Positions 14,957-23,140 of a stretch of DNA of 53,474 bases are shown here, piece after piece. Position numbers and translations under genes: made by a program. This DNA is from JACJXF01 sp964349045 (GTDB lineage: Bacteria; Bacteroidota; Bacteroidia; Bacteroidales; GCA-2748055): positions 1 through 53,474 of the forward strand of contig CAYGFI010000014.1 of NCBI GenBank assembly GCA_964349045.1, in the 5' to 3' direction. Under the pieces are notes generated by a model that saw nothing but the letters and a program-made list of their open reading frames with translations, did not search any database and was not told the DNA's origin. The first letter of the stretch is position 1, and every line of letters starts with the position of its first letter.

Positions 14957-15340
14957 ATGAATATGAAACAGTTATCAAATTTCATTAAAATAATGCCGCT
15001 GTCCGATTTCACATCTTTCGATGGAACCAATATGTCAGGATCATCGGTACCGGATCTCATCCAGTCAACAAACGACCTCCAGTTTGAAGAACTTCCACAA
15101 TACTCCGCCCCGGGAGTAATATATAATCAAAGCCTTAGCCTTATTACAACCGGAAAGTTGAGCGATGCCCAACGTAAAAAGTATTCGAGGCGTCGACCGG
15201 TAGTCGTGCTGGTGTACGACGAAAATGGTGTGGCCTCACTCTGGGGAAACGATGATGAACGGGTACGGATCACCATAACCCCAAAAACCGATCGCGATAT
15301 TTTAGAACTGGACCGTAAAGCCACAACCCCCTTATTCTGA
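14957..15340 (+). CDS. Hypothetical phage protein before the prohead protease
   Basis: A 127-aa protein, Ser/Thr-rich in its first half and beta-rich in its second half (RRPVVVLVYDENGVASLWGNDDERVRITITPK). No domain recognised. It ends 90 bases before the protease, with a late-promoter-like element in the gap. It may be a minor structural protein by position. Confidence 0.55.
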   Translation: MNMKQLSNFIKIMPLSDFTSFDGTNMSGSSVPDLIQSTNDLQFEELPQYSAPGVIYNQSLSLITTGKLSDAQRKKYSRRRPVVVLVYDENGVASLWGNDDERVRITITPKTDRDILELDRKATTPLF

Positions 15341-15375
15341 ACAAAGGGACAATCTTAGGTAACGTTTTTCTATGA

Positions 15376-15411
15376 TGTCCTATCCCAACCCTAAAAGCCT
15401 TCTGACATTTG
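15376..15411 (+). promoter_or_regulatory. Candidate phage late promoter P1
   Basis: TGTCCTAT (15376-15383), exactly 20 bases, then GACATTTG (15404-15411). Same architecture as six other intergenic sites, and the -7-like box is identical to the one at 25864. The protease ATG is 18 bases further on. Confidence 0.6.
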
Positions 15412-15429
15412 CGGAAATACCCGTCAGTT

Positions 15430-16377
15430 ATGTCGAAGGCTTTAATTTTAGCTGAAATCTCAAGAATACTTTCTTCAGGTAGACTGTTCCTTTCCCAACA
15501 GGGCCAGCAGGAGTTCCTGGCCGAACTGTTTCTTGCCGAAAAGCAATCCTGGTTCTTCGACGATATGCCCACCTATAGCGAAGAATCCTCCAAGCTTGCA
15601 AAAAAACTCGCCGAAGAAAGCAACATCCCACTAACAGTCGATTATACCGATGCCAACCTGGAGAGCGAAGCCATCGCTTACTACCGCATCAAAGGCATGA
15701 TCATGGGCGAATCCACCTGGTGGTTCTCAACCAAACAGTTTAATGAGGATCTTAAAGCAGCTGAAGCCAACCCGATGATCATGTGTCATTTCCTGCATGT
15801 CAATTCCGGGGGAGGCGATACCTGGTACCTCGATGTTGCCTGGAAAACTATGATGGACCTCAAAAAACCAACCATCGCGCTTATCGAACGGGTCGGAGCC
15901 AGTGCTGCACTATACCTCTGCTGCCCCAGCAAAACTATTTATGCAGCCACTCAGAACGAAACCCTCGGATCCATCGGTTGCATGGTTTCCTTCCTCGACT
16001 TCATACCGTATTACGAAAGTCTTGGAGTGAAGAAGATCGAAGAATATGCAACTAAATCAGATCTCAAAAACAAAAAATTCAACGACTTATTAAAAGGAGG
16101 TAAGTATGCCACACGATTTATCGAAGAAGAACTCGACCCGCTTCAACAACAATTTGAAGCTGCCGTCAGGCAAGCCCGGCCAAAAGCAGGGGCTCTTGAA
16201 GAAAAACATCCACTTTTCAGGGGAGAGACTTATGCTACACAAGGAGCATCCGACCTTGGACTGATCGACGGACAAAAATCTTTATCCGAAGCTCTCCTCG
16301 AGGCTTATAACCAGGGACAGCAACATATACAAAAAAACAGAAGCGCGTTCCGCTATCTCAATTCAAATTTTAAATAA
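15430..16377 (+). CDS. S49/ClpP-like phage prohead protease
   Basis: A 315-aa serine protease of the SppA/S49 type used by phages to mature the capsid. It has the ClpP/crotonase-like strand HVNSGGGDT, which shapes the oxyanion hole. The nucleophile is probably the Ser in RVGASAALYLCC, followed by KTIYAATQNETLGSIGCM. The C-terminus is charged. It lies just upstream of the scaffold-capsid fusion, the classic order. Start at the ATG at 15430; an in-frame TTG at 15409 overlaps the promoter-like box. Confidence 0.85.
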   Translation: MSKALILAEISRILSSGRLFLSQQGQQEFLAELFLAEKQSWFFDDMPTYSEESSKLAKKLAEESNIPLTVDYTDANLESEAIAYYRIKGMIMGESTWWFSTKQFNEDLKAAEANPMIMCHFLHVNSGGGDTWYLDVAWKTMMDLKKPTIALIERVGASAALYLCCPSKTIYAATQNETLGSIGCMVSFLDFIPYYESLGVKKIEEYATKSDLKNKKFNDLLKGGKYATRFIEEELDPLQQQFEAAVRQARPKAGALEEKHPLFRGETYATQGASDLGLIDGQKSLSEALLEAYNQGQQHIQKNRSAFRYLNSNFK

Positions 16378-16391
16378 CCAATAAATTACAC

Positions 16392-18431
16392 ATGAAAACT
16401 TTTAAAGAAAAACTTCAGACCATTTTGGTAGCTCTTGGTTTTGCCGACAAAGCAAAGGAAAGCATGCTCACCAAGGAGGATATGGAAAAAGTTGTAGCCA
16501 GCTACAACGAAACCCATAAGTCTGACTTCTATGCCGACATGGAGGAAGACAAGAAAACCCAACAAAAAGCGGCAGGATTTGATGCAGCTGTGGCTGTGTT
16601 AGCCGAAATTTCATCGAAAGATGATACTAAAGGTGATGATGATGCAGCAGCAGCTGCTGCAGGTGAAAAATCCAAGGCTGATGATAAATCAACCGTTGAC
16701 GTTTCGGCAGAGATCAAGAAACTGGCCGATAAAAATACTGATCTTGAAAAGCAGAACAAAGAGAATGCTGACAAAATCAAGACTCTTTCAGTAAAACTTG
16801 AAGATGATAACCCTAAAAAAGAAAAAGTGAAAATCGAAGGCTTCGCGTCAGTTCATACTGACAAACACGTGTTCGGAATCGAACATTCCATGTTCTCAAT
16901 GGATCACCGTTGGAACCAGATCACCCGCAATCCTAAACTTGCCAGCACGTCTGAGCCTCAGGACAAAGACGAGAAAGCATTCCGCAACGAGATCAATGCA
17001 TACGGAACCGCCCTTGCCCAGAGATACCAGTTCCTGAAGGATAACAACCTGCTGGATCCCAAAAAGCTTATGGCTGCCACCGATATTGATATAAGCATGG
17101 TCGGAACCGAGCTTGGTAATTATTACGTGGTACGCCGGCAGGATGCTCTCGTGGCCCAGCTGCTCACCATCCCGACCGTGTATGGATTCTTCCCTCGCAG
17201 GTACGGTATCCAGGATCAGGAAGTGATCTTCAATGTTATGTTTACCGAAGTATCCCAGGCATGGCAAAAGGGTAAGGTCTTCAAAGGATCTGCCGACATC
17301 CAGCCCGAGCGTGGCCATGTTACCGATGCATCCATAAAACTCCAGTTTGAACCCCTGGTTGATATCGAACGTAATTACCTTGGGTATTTAAATACCGAAG
17401 GGTCCGACCCGGTAAAATGGGGAATGATCGAATGGTATGCCTTCAATATCCTTAAAGCAGCCATTACCGAGCAAACTGAGCGCAGGATCATGGGATTTGA
17501 AGTGGAACCTGAAGTTGGTACCGCTGGAAATGCAATCAATGCTTCTTCAGGATTGATTGCCACCCTGATCCGTTATTATCACCGCGATGCAATGCTGCTT
17601 ATTGATGATGCTTCTGTTGATAATTATGATAGTACCACCATGCTTGCCACTGTGGTCGCTTTTCTTGATCTGTGGCAGGTCGTGAAGGGAAAACAGAGAA
17701 AAGAGGAGTTCACCCTGGTTCTGAACTTGGAACATCAGCAATGGTGGATCAAGAATATCCGCACAACTTATGGTCAGCAGACCGATTTTGCAGGTCCTAA
17801 GATCAATATGGTTCCGGATTACAATGTTCCCATCTACTGGTGTCCTGCACTGGGTAATAGTACGGTTATGATCCTTACCAAACCAGGTAATCTGCAGTGC
17901 CTCGAAAATAAGCCAGGTGAAATGTTCGGGTTGAAATTCGAGACCGATTTCGAAGATGTACTGGTCCGTTCCAGGTGGAAAGAAGGTTTTGCTCCTGCAT
18001 TTGTTGGTCCGAAATATGCAGATCGCGCTGCCCTTGTTGCAGCAAACTTCAAACTGCAGCAGATCTTCATGAACCGGCCCGCTACCGTCCTGGCTGACAA
18101 TGTTCTGACTCTGGATGGAAGTGTAAACTTCTGGTTTTTAACCGTGGCCAATACCACTCCTGCAGGTGCAATCACCACTTTACCAACCGGTGGTGAAGAT
18201 GGCCAGGTTTATATCGTCGAAGTGGGAAGCGCAACCAACCCGCAGAGGATTGCCAAAGCCGGCTCCTATGCAGGCATCGTTTCAGCATGGACACCAACCG
18301 CTGTTGGCGATTACATCATGTTCACCATCGATGCTGCCGGCACCGGAGTTCGTGAACTCGAACGCAAAGTTGGCGGTGTTCGCACCGTTAACAAGCCGGT
18401 TCAACCCAAGCTCCCTGAGTCCAGGGCATAA
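16392..18431 (+). CDS. Major capsid protein with N-terminal scaffold
   Basis: A 679-aa protein in three parts. Residues 1-145 are highly charged, with an Ala-rich linker and a coiled coil (EIKKLADKNTDLEKQNKENADKI). This fits a scaffold (delta) domain that the upstream protease would remove. Residues about 150-570 form the probable shell domain. Residues about 575-679 look like an added beta domain, with TTPAGAITTLPTGGEDGQVY and a KAGSYAGIVSAW segment, perhaps a surface decoration. The position after the protease supports the call. A hairpin terminator follows. Confidence 0.75.
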   Translation: MKTFKEKLQTILVALGFADKAKESMLTKEDMEKVVASYNETHKSDFYADMEEDKKTQQKAAGFDAAVAVLAEISSKDDTKGDDDAAAAAAGEKSKADDKSTVDVSAEIKKLADKNTDLEKQNKENADKIKTLSVKLEDDNPKKEKVKIEGFASVHTDKHVFGIEHSMFSMDHRWNQITRNPKLASTSEPQDKDEKAFRNEINAYGTALAQRYQFLKDNNLLDPKKLMAATDIDISMVGTELGNYYVVRRQDALVAQLLTIPTVYGFFPRRYGIQDQEVIFNVMFTEVSQAWQKGKVFKGSADIQPERGHVTDASIKLQFEPLVDIERNYLGYLNTEGSDPVKWGMIEWYAFNILKAAITEQTERRIMGFEVEPEVGTAGNAINASSGLIATLIRYYHRDAMLLIDDASVDNYDSTTMLATVVAFLDLWQVVKGKQRKEEFTLVLNLEHQQWWIKNIRTTYGQQTDFAGPKINMVPDYNVPIYWCPALGNSTVMILTKPGNLQCLENKPGEMFGLKFETDFEDVLVRSRWKEGFAPAFVGPKYADRAALVAANFKLQQIFMNRPATVLADNVLTLDGSVNFWFLTVANTTPAGAITTLPTGGEDGQVYIVEVGSATNPQRIAKAGSYAGIVSAWTPTAVGDYIMFTIDAAGTGVRELERKVGGVRTVNKPVQPKLPESRA

Positions 18432-18444
18432 AAAAACAGGATTC

Positions 18445-18475
18445 CTCTTCCCGGGAAACCGGGAAGAGTCTATTT
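18445..18475 (+). terminator. Hairpin terminator after capsid gene
   Basis: CTCTTCCCGG and CCGGGAAGAG form a 10-bp stem with a GAAA loop, then CTATTTTAATAACCTTTT. The stem is strong and the T-run is interrupted, so partial termination is likely. Confidence 0.7.
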
Positions 18476-18500
18476 TAATAACCTTTTAAAAAAAAATATC

Positions 18501-19505
18501 ATGAAACAGAATAAAAAACAAATCGTCTGGTCTGCCAAAAAGGTAAATGGCAGTATCCGCCGGCTGGGGTTTATGTTTATCCTGGCCATTTCAATACTTT
18601 TTATCGTTCCCTCAGTCCTGTTTGCAATAGATAATCCCAAAGGGGCAGCTATTGCAATAGGAGTAACCGGTGCACCGACCCTGCTATTCACTATGGCTGC
18701 AATCGGGAACATCGATCAACCTTCCATGCGCGACACTGCATCCAACCAGATCGGAACCCGGCTCTGGCTCGTTGCCCGGGAACAAATTGACGATACAGTT
18801 GCCTTTCCAACACCCAACGCGAATCGTGAACTCGCCGATATACCTTTAAAAGCCGGGGAGTATCATCATTATTTCGATGGGATTGAGAATAGTATAAAAT
18901 ATACAGGTACCGGCGAGCAGGGAGATATCACCCCAACGTTTGGTAAAACTATTCCTGTTATTATTAAATATTCAGATGCTGCTCTCAATTTTGTTGAAGA
19001 TTATGCCGGCATGGGATTTATACTGATCTGGCAACTTTGCGAAACAAATGAGAAACAAGTCGTTGGAAGTTTCTGCAAACCAATAAAGCTTCAAAAATTT
19101 GAAGTAAAGGAAGATAGCGATGGTAAATATGTAAGTCTCGAATTTGGGAATACCCATTGGAGACAGCCCCTGAAGTATGTCGGGAATATTATTACCGAAG
19201 CAGCCACCGTGGTACCTGCAGATGCAGTTAACCTCGCCATCGGATCCAACAGCAACTATCAATTATCTAATAACACGATAGCCAAAGTACTGGTTACCGT
19301 TTCAGGACTTGCATCTGCCGATTATGGCCGGTATATTACCCTGCTGGCACCCGCGGTGGTAACATTTAAAACCACCATTGCCGATAATGCAGTCTTCATA
19401 CTCCGCGACGGAGCAACATGGACTGGAAATCCCGGCAGCCGGATCGTATTCCAGGTACTCGACGCCACCACACTGGTGGAAGTATCGAGAGTACAAACCG
19501 CTTAA
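18501..19505 (+). CDS. Probable major tail (tube) protein with hydrophobic N-terminus
   Basis: A 334-aa protein. From about residue 65 it reads like a phage tube protein: ARQID-type beta strands, GDITPTFGKTIPVIIKYSDAALNFVEDYAGMGFILIWQLC, then VVGSFCKPIKLQKFEV and YVSLEFGNTHWRQPLKYVGN. Residues 235-334 form a further beta domain ending in VFQVLDATTLVEVSRV. The first 64 residues contain two hydrophobic segments (about 24-43 and 47-64), odd for a tail protein. An internal ATG at 18693 would remove them. It could instead be a head decoration protein. Confidence 0.55.
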   Translation: MKQNKKQIVWSAKKVNGSIRRLGFMFILAISILFIVPSVLFAIDNPKGAAIAIGVTGAPTLLFTMAAIGNIDQPSMRDTASNQIGTRLWLVAREQIDDTVAFPTPNANRELADIPLKAGEYHHYFDGIENSIKYTGTGEQGDITPTFGKTIPVIIKYSDAALNFVEDYAGMGFILIWQLCETNEKQVVGSFCKPIKLQKFEVKEDSDGKYVSLEFGNTHWRQPLKYVGNIITEAATVVPADAVNLAIGSNSNYQLSNNTIAKVLVTVSGLASADYGRYITLLAPAVVTFKTTIADNAVFILRDGATWTGNPGSRIVFQVLDATTLVEVSRVQTA

Positions 19506-19540
19506 GTTTTAGTTGGTTTTAGTTTTAAAGGTTCGTTACA

Positions 19541-19576
19541 GATCCCGCCTCCTTGCCAGGGCGGGATCTTTTGTTT
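19541..19576 (+). terminator. Rho-independent terminator
   Basis: GATCCCGCC and GGCGGGATC form a 9-bp stem with a loop of about 9-10 bases, then TTTTGTTTT. It closes the head/tube transcript just before a late-promoter-like site. Confidence 0.88.
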
Positions 19577-19612
19577 TGTCCTTTCTTTGATTTGCAATGC
19601 AAAATACCTTCG
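19577..19612 (+). promoter_or_regulatory. Candidate phage late promoter P2
   Basis: TGTCCTTT (19577-19584), 20 bases, TACCTTCG (19605-19612). It directly follows a strong terminator, where a new promoter is expected. The next ATG is at 19657. Confidence 0.7.
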
Positions 19613-19656
19613 AAGTCTTAAACGCTTAAATCTATTATTAACTAAAACCTTTTGTC

Positions 19657-19893
19657 ATGTCAAGAATTGGAAAAACAGTTCATTACAAACCTACTCAGGA
19701 AGATAAGAACTATATGAAAAATGCAAATACAATTTGCAATTCGAGTGATCTTTTGCCGGCAATAATTGTGGCAGATTGGTCTGAAAGCTGCGTGAACCTG
19801 AAGGTCCTTCTTGATGGTGTTGGAGATCTCTGGAAAACTTCCATGCAAAAAGGAACTGAAGAGGGCAATTGGAATGATATTCCACAAGAATAA
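19657..19893 (+). CDS. Conserved small phage protein
   Basis: A 78-aa protein. The second half, LPAIIVADWSESCVNLKVLLDGVGDLWKTSMQKG, has a beta-hairpin pattern that I associate with small proteins of many tailed phages. Its function is not known to me. It is the first gene after candidate promoter P2. Confidence 0.6.
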   Translation: MSRIGKTVHYKPTQEDKNYMKNANTICNSSDLLPAIIVADWSESCVNLKVLLDGVGDLWKTSMQKGTEEGNWNDIPQE

Positions 19894-19912
19894 AAATTAA
19901 AATTTACCTATT

Positions 19913-20662
19913 ATGAAATTCTCAGAAAAGAAACTCGCCTACCAAACCATGCAATCCGTGGAGCATGTCGATGCCGACCGCGCCTTGCTGCAGGTAAAAT
20001 CCCCCCAGTCTTATGCCCTGATCAGTGGTATCCTCGATAAAGTTAAAGCGCAGCGTGAGATCTTATGGTCACTGCTCGACGTAGCCACGGTCGAAGAGAT
20101 CAGGGAGAACCGGAAAGCACTCAGTTCACGGGAAGATATTAAGAGTTTTAAAGATCTCGAAGAGATCCTTTCATCTGACATTAAGGAAACCCTGACCAAA
20201 GAAGAAATTATAGAACAGGCTGAAAAGATCCTTTCCCTGGCTGAAAAAATCGGGGAGGAAAATATCCCGGACGAGATGAAAAAGACCCTCGTGGCACACC
20301 TGGGATATTTGAATGAAGTTAAAAAAACAATCGAGGAATCTGATGCTGCAGAATACAGGAAAGCCCTTATTAAAGAGATTTTGGAACTCGACCTGGTGAA
20401 AGCGGAACAGAAAACGCTGTTAACGTATGCCCGGGCCCTCGGTCTCAAAACCCCGGATAACAAAGCTGCAACCCTTCGTACATTACTCGAGGAATACAGG
20501 ATGAATCTTCCAAAGATCGGGGAGGCAGATGGTGTAAATAAAGATGCAGTGCCTGCAGATATTAATAAGACCAATGTTTTTGAATCTGAAAAAAAAATAT
20601 ACCGGGGGCAAATCCGGAATAATTCAGAAGGAGCAGGAATACCCCAACATCAAATGGGATAA
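19913..20662 (+). CDS. Coiled-coil phage protein, upstream half of a possible frameshifted gene
   Basis: A 249-aa helical, highly charged protein with coiled-coil segments (about 70-135). Residues about 170-200 (ARALGLKTPDNKAATLRTLLEEY) resemble a HeH/LEM or SAP-like helix-extended-loop-helix. The last 23 codons follow a run of nine A (20589-20597), after which the frame ends soon. The +1 frame stays open for another 168 codons as the next gene. The pair may be one protein of about 395 aa, broken by a one-base homopolymer error or joined by slippage. A tail-assembly chaperone pair is one possible role. Confidence 0.6.
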   Translation: MKFSEKKLAYQTMQSVEHVDADRALLQVKSPQSYALISGILDKVKAQREILWSLLDVATVEEIRENRKALSSREDIKSFKDLEEILSSDIKETLTKEEIIEQAEKILSLAEKIGEENIPDEMKKTLVAHLGYLNEVKKTIEESDAAEYRKALIKEILELDLVKAEQKTLLTYARALGLKTPDNKAATLRTLLEEYRMNLPKIGEADGVNKDAVPADINKTNVFESEKKIYRGQIRNNSEGAGIPQHQMG

Positions 20663-21101
20663 ACTCGAGGATACCGATGTACAGAAGGCAGTAATATTAT
20701 ACAACGACCGTGTCAATTCCTATCATAAAATGAAGGATATTGACGCGGTTATTGATTCAGAACCCACCACCAAACGCGTCATGGATCTGGCCGATCTCCG
20801 CAACCGCAACCTCCTTGCCTTTAAAGAACTTAAATCCTTTAACGATTCCGGAGTTTGGCTAAACAAACACCCACTGCTCGAACAGCACAGCATCCGGTAC
20901 CAGCTCCGGGACCTTCTTACCAGGAAACCTGATGAGTTCCTGGATGAGTTTACCAAAACAACCGGCTATGTCTCCAGGTACAAAAGTTACCTGAACAATA
21001 AAAATAGATCTGAAGAAGAGCATGCCAACGATAAAAAGAACCTGGGCAAACATTCGGAGAAGGAGCAGATCATGAGGGAATTATTAAATGAATCCAGATA
21101 A
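20574..21101 (+). CDS. Downstream half of a possible frameshifted gene
   Basis: A 175-aa reading frame from the ATG at 20574 (another ATG at 20544) overlapping the previous gene. The convincing protein-like part begins after the A9 run: EQEYPNIKWDKLEDTDVQKAVILYNDRVNSYHKMKDID and on to EKEQIMRELLNES. The residues before the run look like out-of-frame reading of the upstream gene. Hence it is probably not independently started, but reached from the first frame by losing one A or by slippage. Function unknown. Confidence 0.6.
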   Translation: MFLNLKKKYTGGKSGIIQKEQEYPNIKWDKLEDTDVQKAVILYNDRVNSYHKMKDIDAVIDSEPTTKRVMDLADLRNRNLLAFKELKSFNDSGVWLNKHPLLEQHSIRYQLRDLLTRKPDEFLDEFTKTTGYVSRYKSYLNNKNRSEEEHANDKKNLGKHSEKEQIMRELLNESR

Positions 21102-21146
21102 TGATATTAAATTGATTATTTTAGCTTAAACTTTAAAACTTTGACC

Positions 21147-21485
21147 ATGAAAAAACTAATCTTATTATTAATGCTTAGTGTTCCATTTGTTTCAAATGCA
21201 CAAATAATTCAAAATGTAAAAACTAACGAAAAGGTTGAGTTAAAAGAATCGGTTGAAAAATATTGTTCCGTTGTGATGCAACAACTAAACCTTAAAATTG
21301 ATTTTTATGTTGGTATAAATGAACTAGGATTTTGGCAGTTTATTGACGATGCCGGGCTTCCGATTAAAATGAAGTCAACCATTGATGTTATGAATTTCAT
21401 GTACAAAAACGGCTGGGAGTACATCAACAATATCGGAGGATCTGATGGAGCTGCACCACAGTATTTCTTTAAAAAGAAAGATTAA
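21147..21485 (+). CDS. Small secreted protein, probable lysogenic cargo
   Basis: A 112-aa protein starting at the ATG at 21147, with a clear Sec signal peptide (MKKLILLLMLSVPFVSNAQ, cleavage after Ala18). The mature part is about 94 aa and ends in a QYFFKKKD-type C-terminus common in small Bacteroidota periplasmic proteins. An AAACTTTG -7-like box (21136-21143) lies just upstream with a TTG 21 bases before it, so it may have its own host-type promoter. A host-directed secreted protein inside a late operon suggests a moron gene. Function unknown. Confidence 0.65.
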   Translation: MKKLILLLMLSVPFVSNAQIIQNVKTNEKVELKESVEKYCSVVMQQLNLKIDFYVGINELGFWQFIDDAGLPIKMKSTIDVMNFMYKNGWEYINNIGGSDGAAPQYFFKKKD

Positions 21486-21504
21486 ACTCCACTTGACCTG
21501 CTTG

Positions 21505-21540
21505 TGTCCTTTCCCGGTTGCATTGCAATCGGGATTTTTG
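21505..21540 (+). promoter_or_regulatory. Candidate phage late promoter P3
   Basis: TGTCCTTT (21505-21512), 20 bases, GATTTTTG (21533-21540). The box lies on the T-run of a terminator hairpin and only five bases before the methyltransferase ATG. Confidence 0.7.
21513..21538 (+). terminator. Rho-independent terminator overlapping promoter P3
   Basis: CCCGGTTGC and GCAATCGGG pair over 9 bp (one G-T) with a three-base loop, then ATTTTT. It would end the transcript of the secreted-protein gene. Confidence 0.8.
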
Positions 21541-21545
21541 CTTTC

Positions 21546-22838
21546 ATGAATATAATAACCGTTTACAACTTAGGCAATCTTCCGACTGCCGAGCTCGATG
21601 AATTCAATGAGCTGCAGGAAGATTTTAAAATCTATGATCCGGACCGGAACCTGAAGCTCCAGATGCTGATCATCACCAGGGGATTTAAATATGCTTTTAA
21701 AGCATGGAAGGATCCTGATGGACAATTGTGGATCATCGATGCACATCAGCGCAAAAAAGCGCTCACCATCCTTCGGAAGAATGGGTTTACAATTCCCCCG
21801 ATACCCTATGAGCCTATCCAGGCACTTACCAAAAAGGAAGCGGTCGAGGAAATAGCAGCTTACAACTCCGAATTTGCCAAAAAGAACCCCGATACTCAGC
21901 TCTTTACAAAGTATGATATCGGTATGGAAACCCTCGAGAGATTTAACCTTTCATTCCTTCAGGAAGAACTTGACTTTGGGAAATCAGGAAACAGCATTGT
22001 CAATGAGTTTATTGAAACCTACGAAGACGAACCTCCGGCATTAAGAGAAGATAAAACCTTCTCAAAGAATTGGGATCTTTGGTTATTGGGCCGGCACAGG
22101 TTATTATGTGGCGACAGCTCCTCCTGGGAACAGATTAAACTTCTGATGAACGGTAAAAAAGCCGATATCGTTGTTACGGATCCTCCATACAATGTCAATT
22201 ATGTTGGGAAAACTAAGGACGCCCTGAAGATCCAAAATGACAGTATGAACAATGAGCAATTCACCAAATTCCTGATGGATATATTTTCCAACATGTACAG
22301 GATCATGAAGGATGGAGCTTCATATTATATATTCCATTCCGATACTGCGGGCCATATCTTCAGGAAAACAATTCTGGATGTGGACTTTAAACTGGCTCAA
22401 TGCCTTATTTGGGCAAAACAGGCTTTTATCCTTGGCCGGCAGGATTACCACTGGAAGCACGAACCTATATTGTACGGATGGAAGCAAACCGGATCCCATA
22501 AATGGTATGGTGACCGGAAACAATCCACCCTTATCGAATTCGACAGGCCCATCCGGAACGATCTCCACCCCACCATGAAGCCGGTCGGTCTGATATCATA
22601 TCTACTTCAGAATAGTAGTGCAAAAGAAGATGTTCTCCTGGATCTCTTCGGGGGAAGCGGTACCGCCATCATCTCATGTGAACAAACCGACCGCACGGGC
22701 TACCTGATGGAACTGGATCCGGCCTATATCGATGTGGAAGTGATCCGCTATTTTAACTTCAAACATGATGAGAATATCCGGTTAATCCGGGATGGGAAAG
22801 AATATGCCTGGAATGAAATTAAAGAAAACCTTTTATGA
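21546..22838 (+). CDS. DNA methyltransferase with ParB-like N-terminus
   Basis: A 430-aa protein. Residues 1-95 resemble a ParB/Srx-type domain (NLGNLPTAELDEFNELQEDF, then WIIDAHQRKKALTILR). The catalytic part has motif IV as TDPPYNVNY (DPPY about 212-215) and motif I as DLFGGSGT (about 365-372). This is the beta-class order of N6-adenine or N4-cytosine methyltransferases. It sits just upstream of the terminase genes, as in many phages, and probably modifies phage DNA against host restriction. The ATG at 21546 is chosen because further codons upstream run through a terminator. Its stop overlaps the next start (22835-22838). Confidence 0.85.
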   Translation: MNIITVYNLGNLPTAELDEFNELQEDFKIYDPDRNLKLQMLIITRGFKYAFKAWKDPDGQLWIIDAHQRKKALTILRKNGFTIPPIPYEPIQALTKKEAVEEIAAYNSEFAKKNPDTQLFTKYDIGMETLERFNLSFLQEELDFGKSGNSIVNEFIETYEDEPPALREDKTFSKNWDLWLLGRHRLLCGDSSSWEQIKLLMNGKKADIVVTDPPYNVNYVGKTKDALKIQNDSMNNEQFTKFLMDIFSNMYRIMKDGASYYIFHSDTAGHIFRKTILDVDFKLAQCLIWAKQAFILGRQDYHWKHEPILYGWKQTGSHKWYGDRKQSTLIEFDRPIRNDLHPTMKPVGLISYLLQNSSAKEDVLLDLFGGSGTAIISCEQTDRTGYLMELDPAYIDVEVIRYFNFKHDENIRLIRDGKEYAWNEIKENLL

Positions 22839-23140
22839 CGGACCAAAGCACACTGATAAAAATTCGTAATTACGGAGCTCTGAAATATCCACCCGACAAA
22901 ATTTGCAGTATCCTTGGCCTTAACGGGGATGAGAGGGAACGCTTTCTTGTCGAGTTTGAAGATTTGGAAACACAGATCCGTACTTTTTATGAGCAGGGAG
23001 TTGCAATCGGAGACTATAATATCGATGCTGAACTGGCTAAAAAATCAGAAAAAGGAGACGTTCTGGCAATTATGGAACTCCAAAAACGCCAGTACTATTC
23101 CAATATTTCACGACTTAAAAAAGACCTCTTTGGAGTATGA
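22835..23140 (+). CDS. Probable terminase small subunit
   Basis: A 101-aa protein. It begins with a helix-turn-helix-like stretch (LIKIRNYGALKYPPDKICSILGL) and continues with helices (FEDLETQIRTFYEQGVAIGDYNIDAELAKKSEKGDVLAIMELQKRQ). This is the style of small DNA-recognition subunits that precede the large terminase. It overlaps both neighbours by four bases. The role rests on pattern and position. Confidence 0.65.
   Translation: MTDQSTLIKIRNYGALKYPPDKICSILGLNGDERERFLVEFEDLETQIRTFYEQGVAIGDYNIDAELAKKSEKGDVLAIMELQKRQYYSNISRLKKDLFGV

Noticed and set aside
21504..21545. Upstream extension of the methyltransferase
   Set aside because: It would run through a rho-independent terminator and the P3 promoter box.
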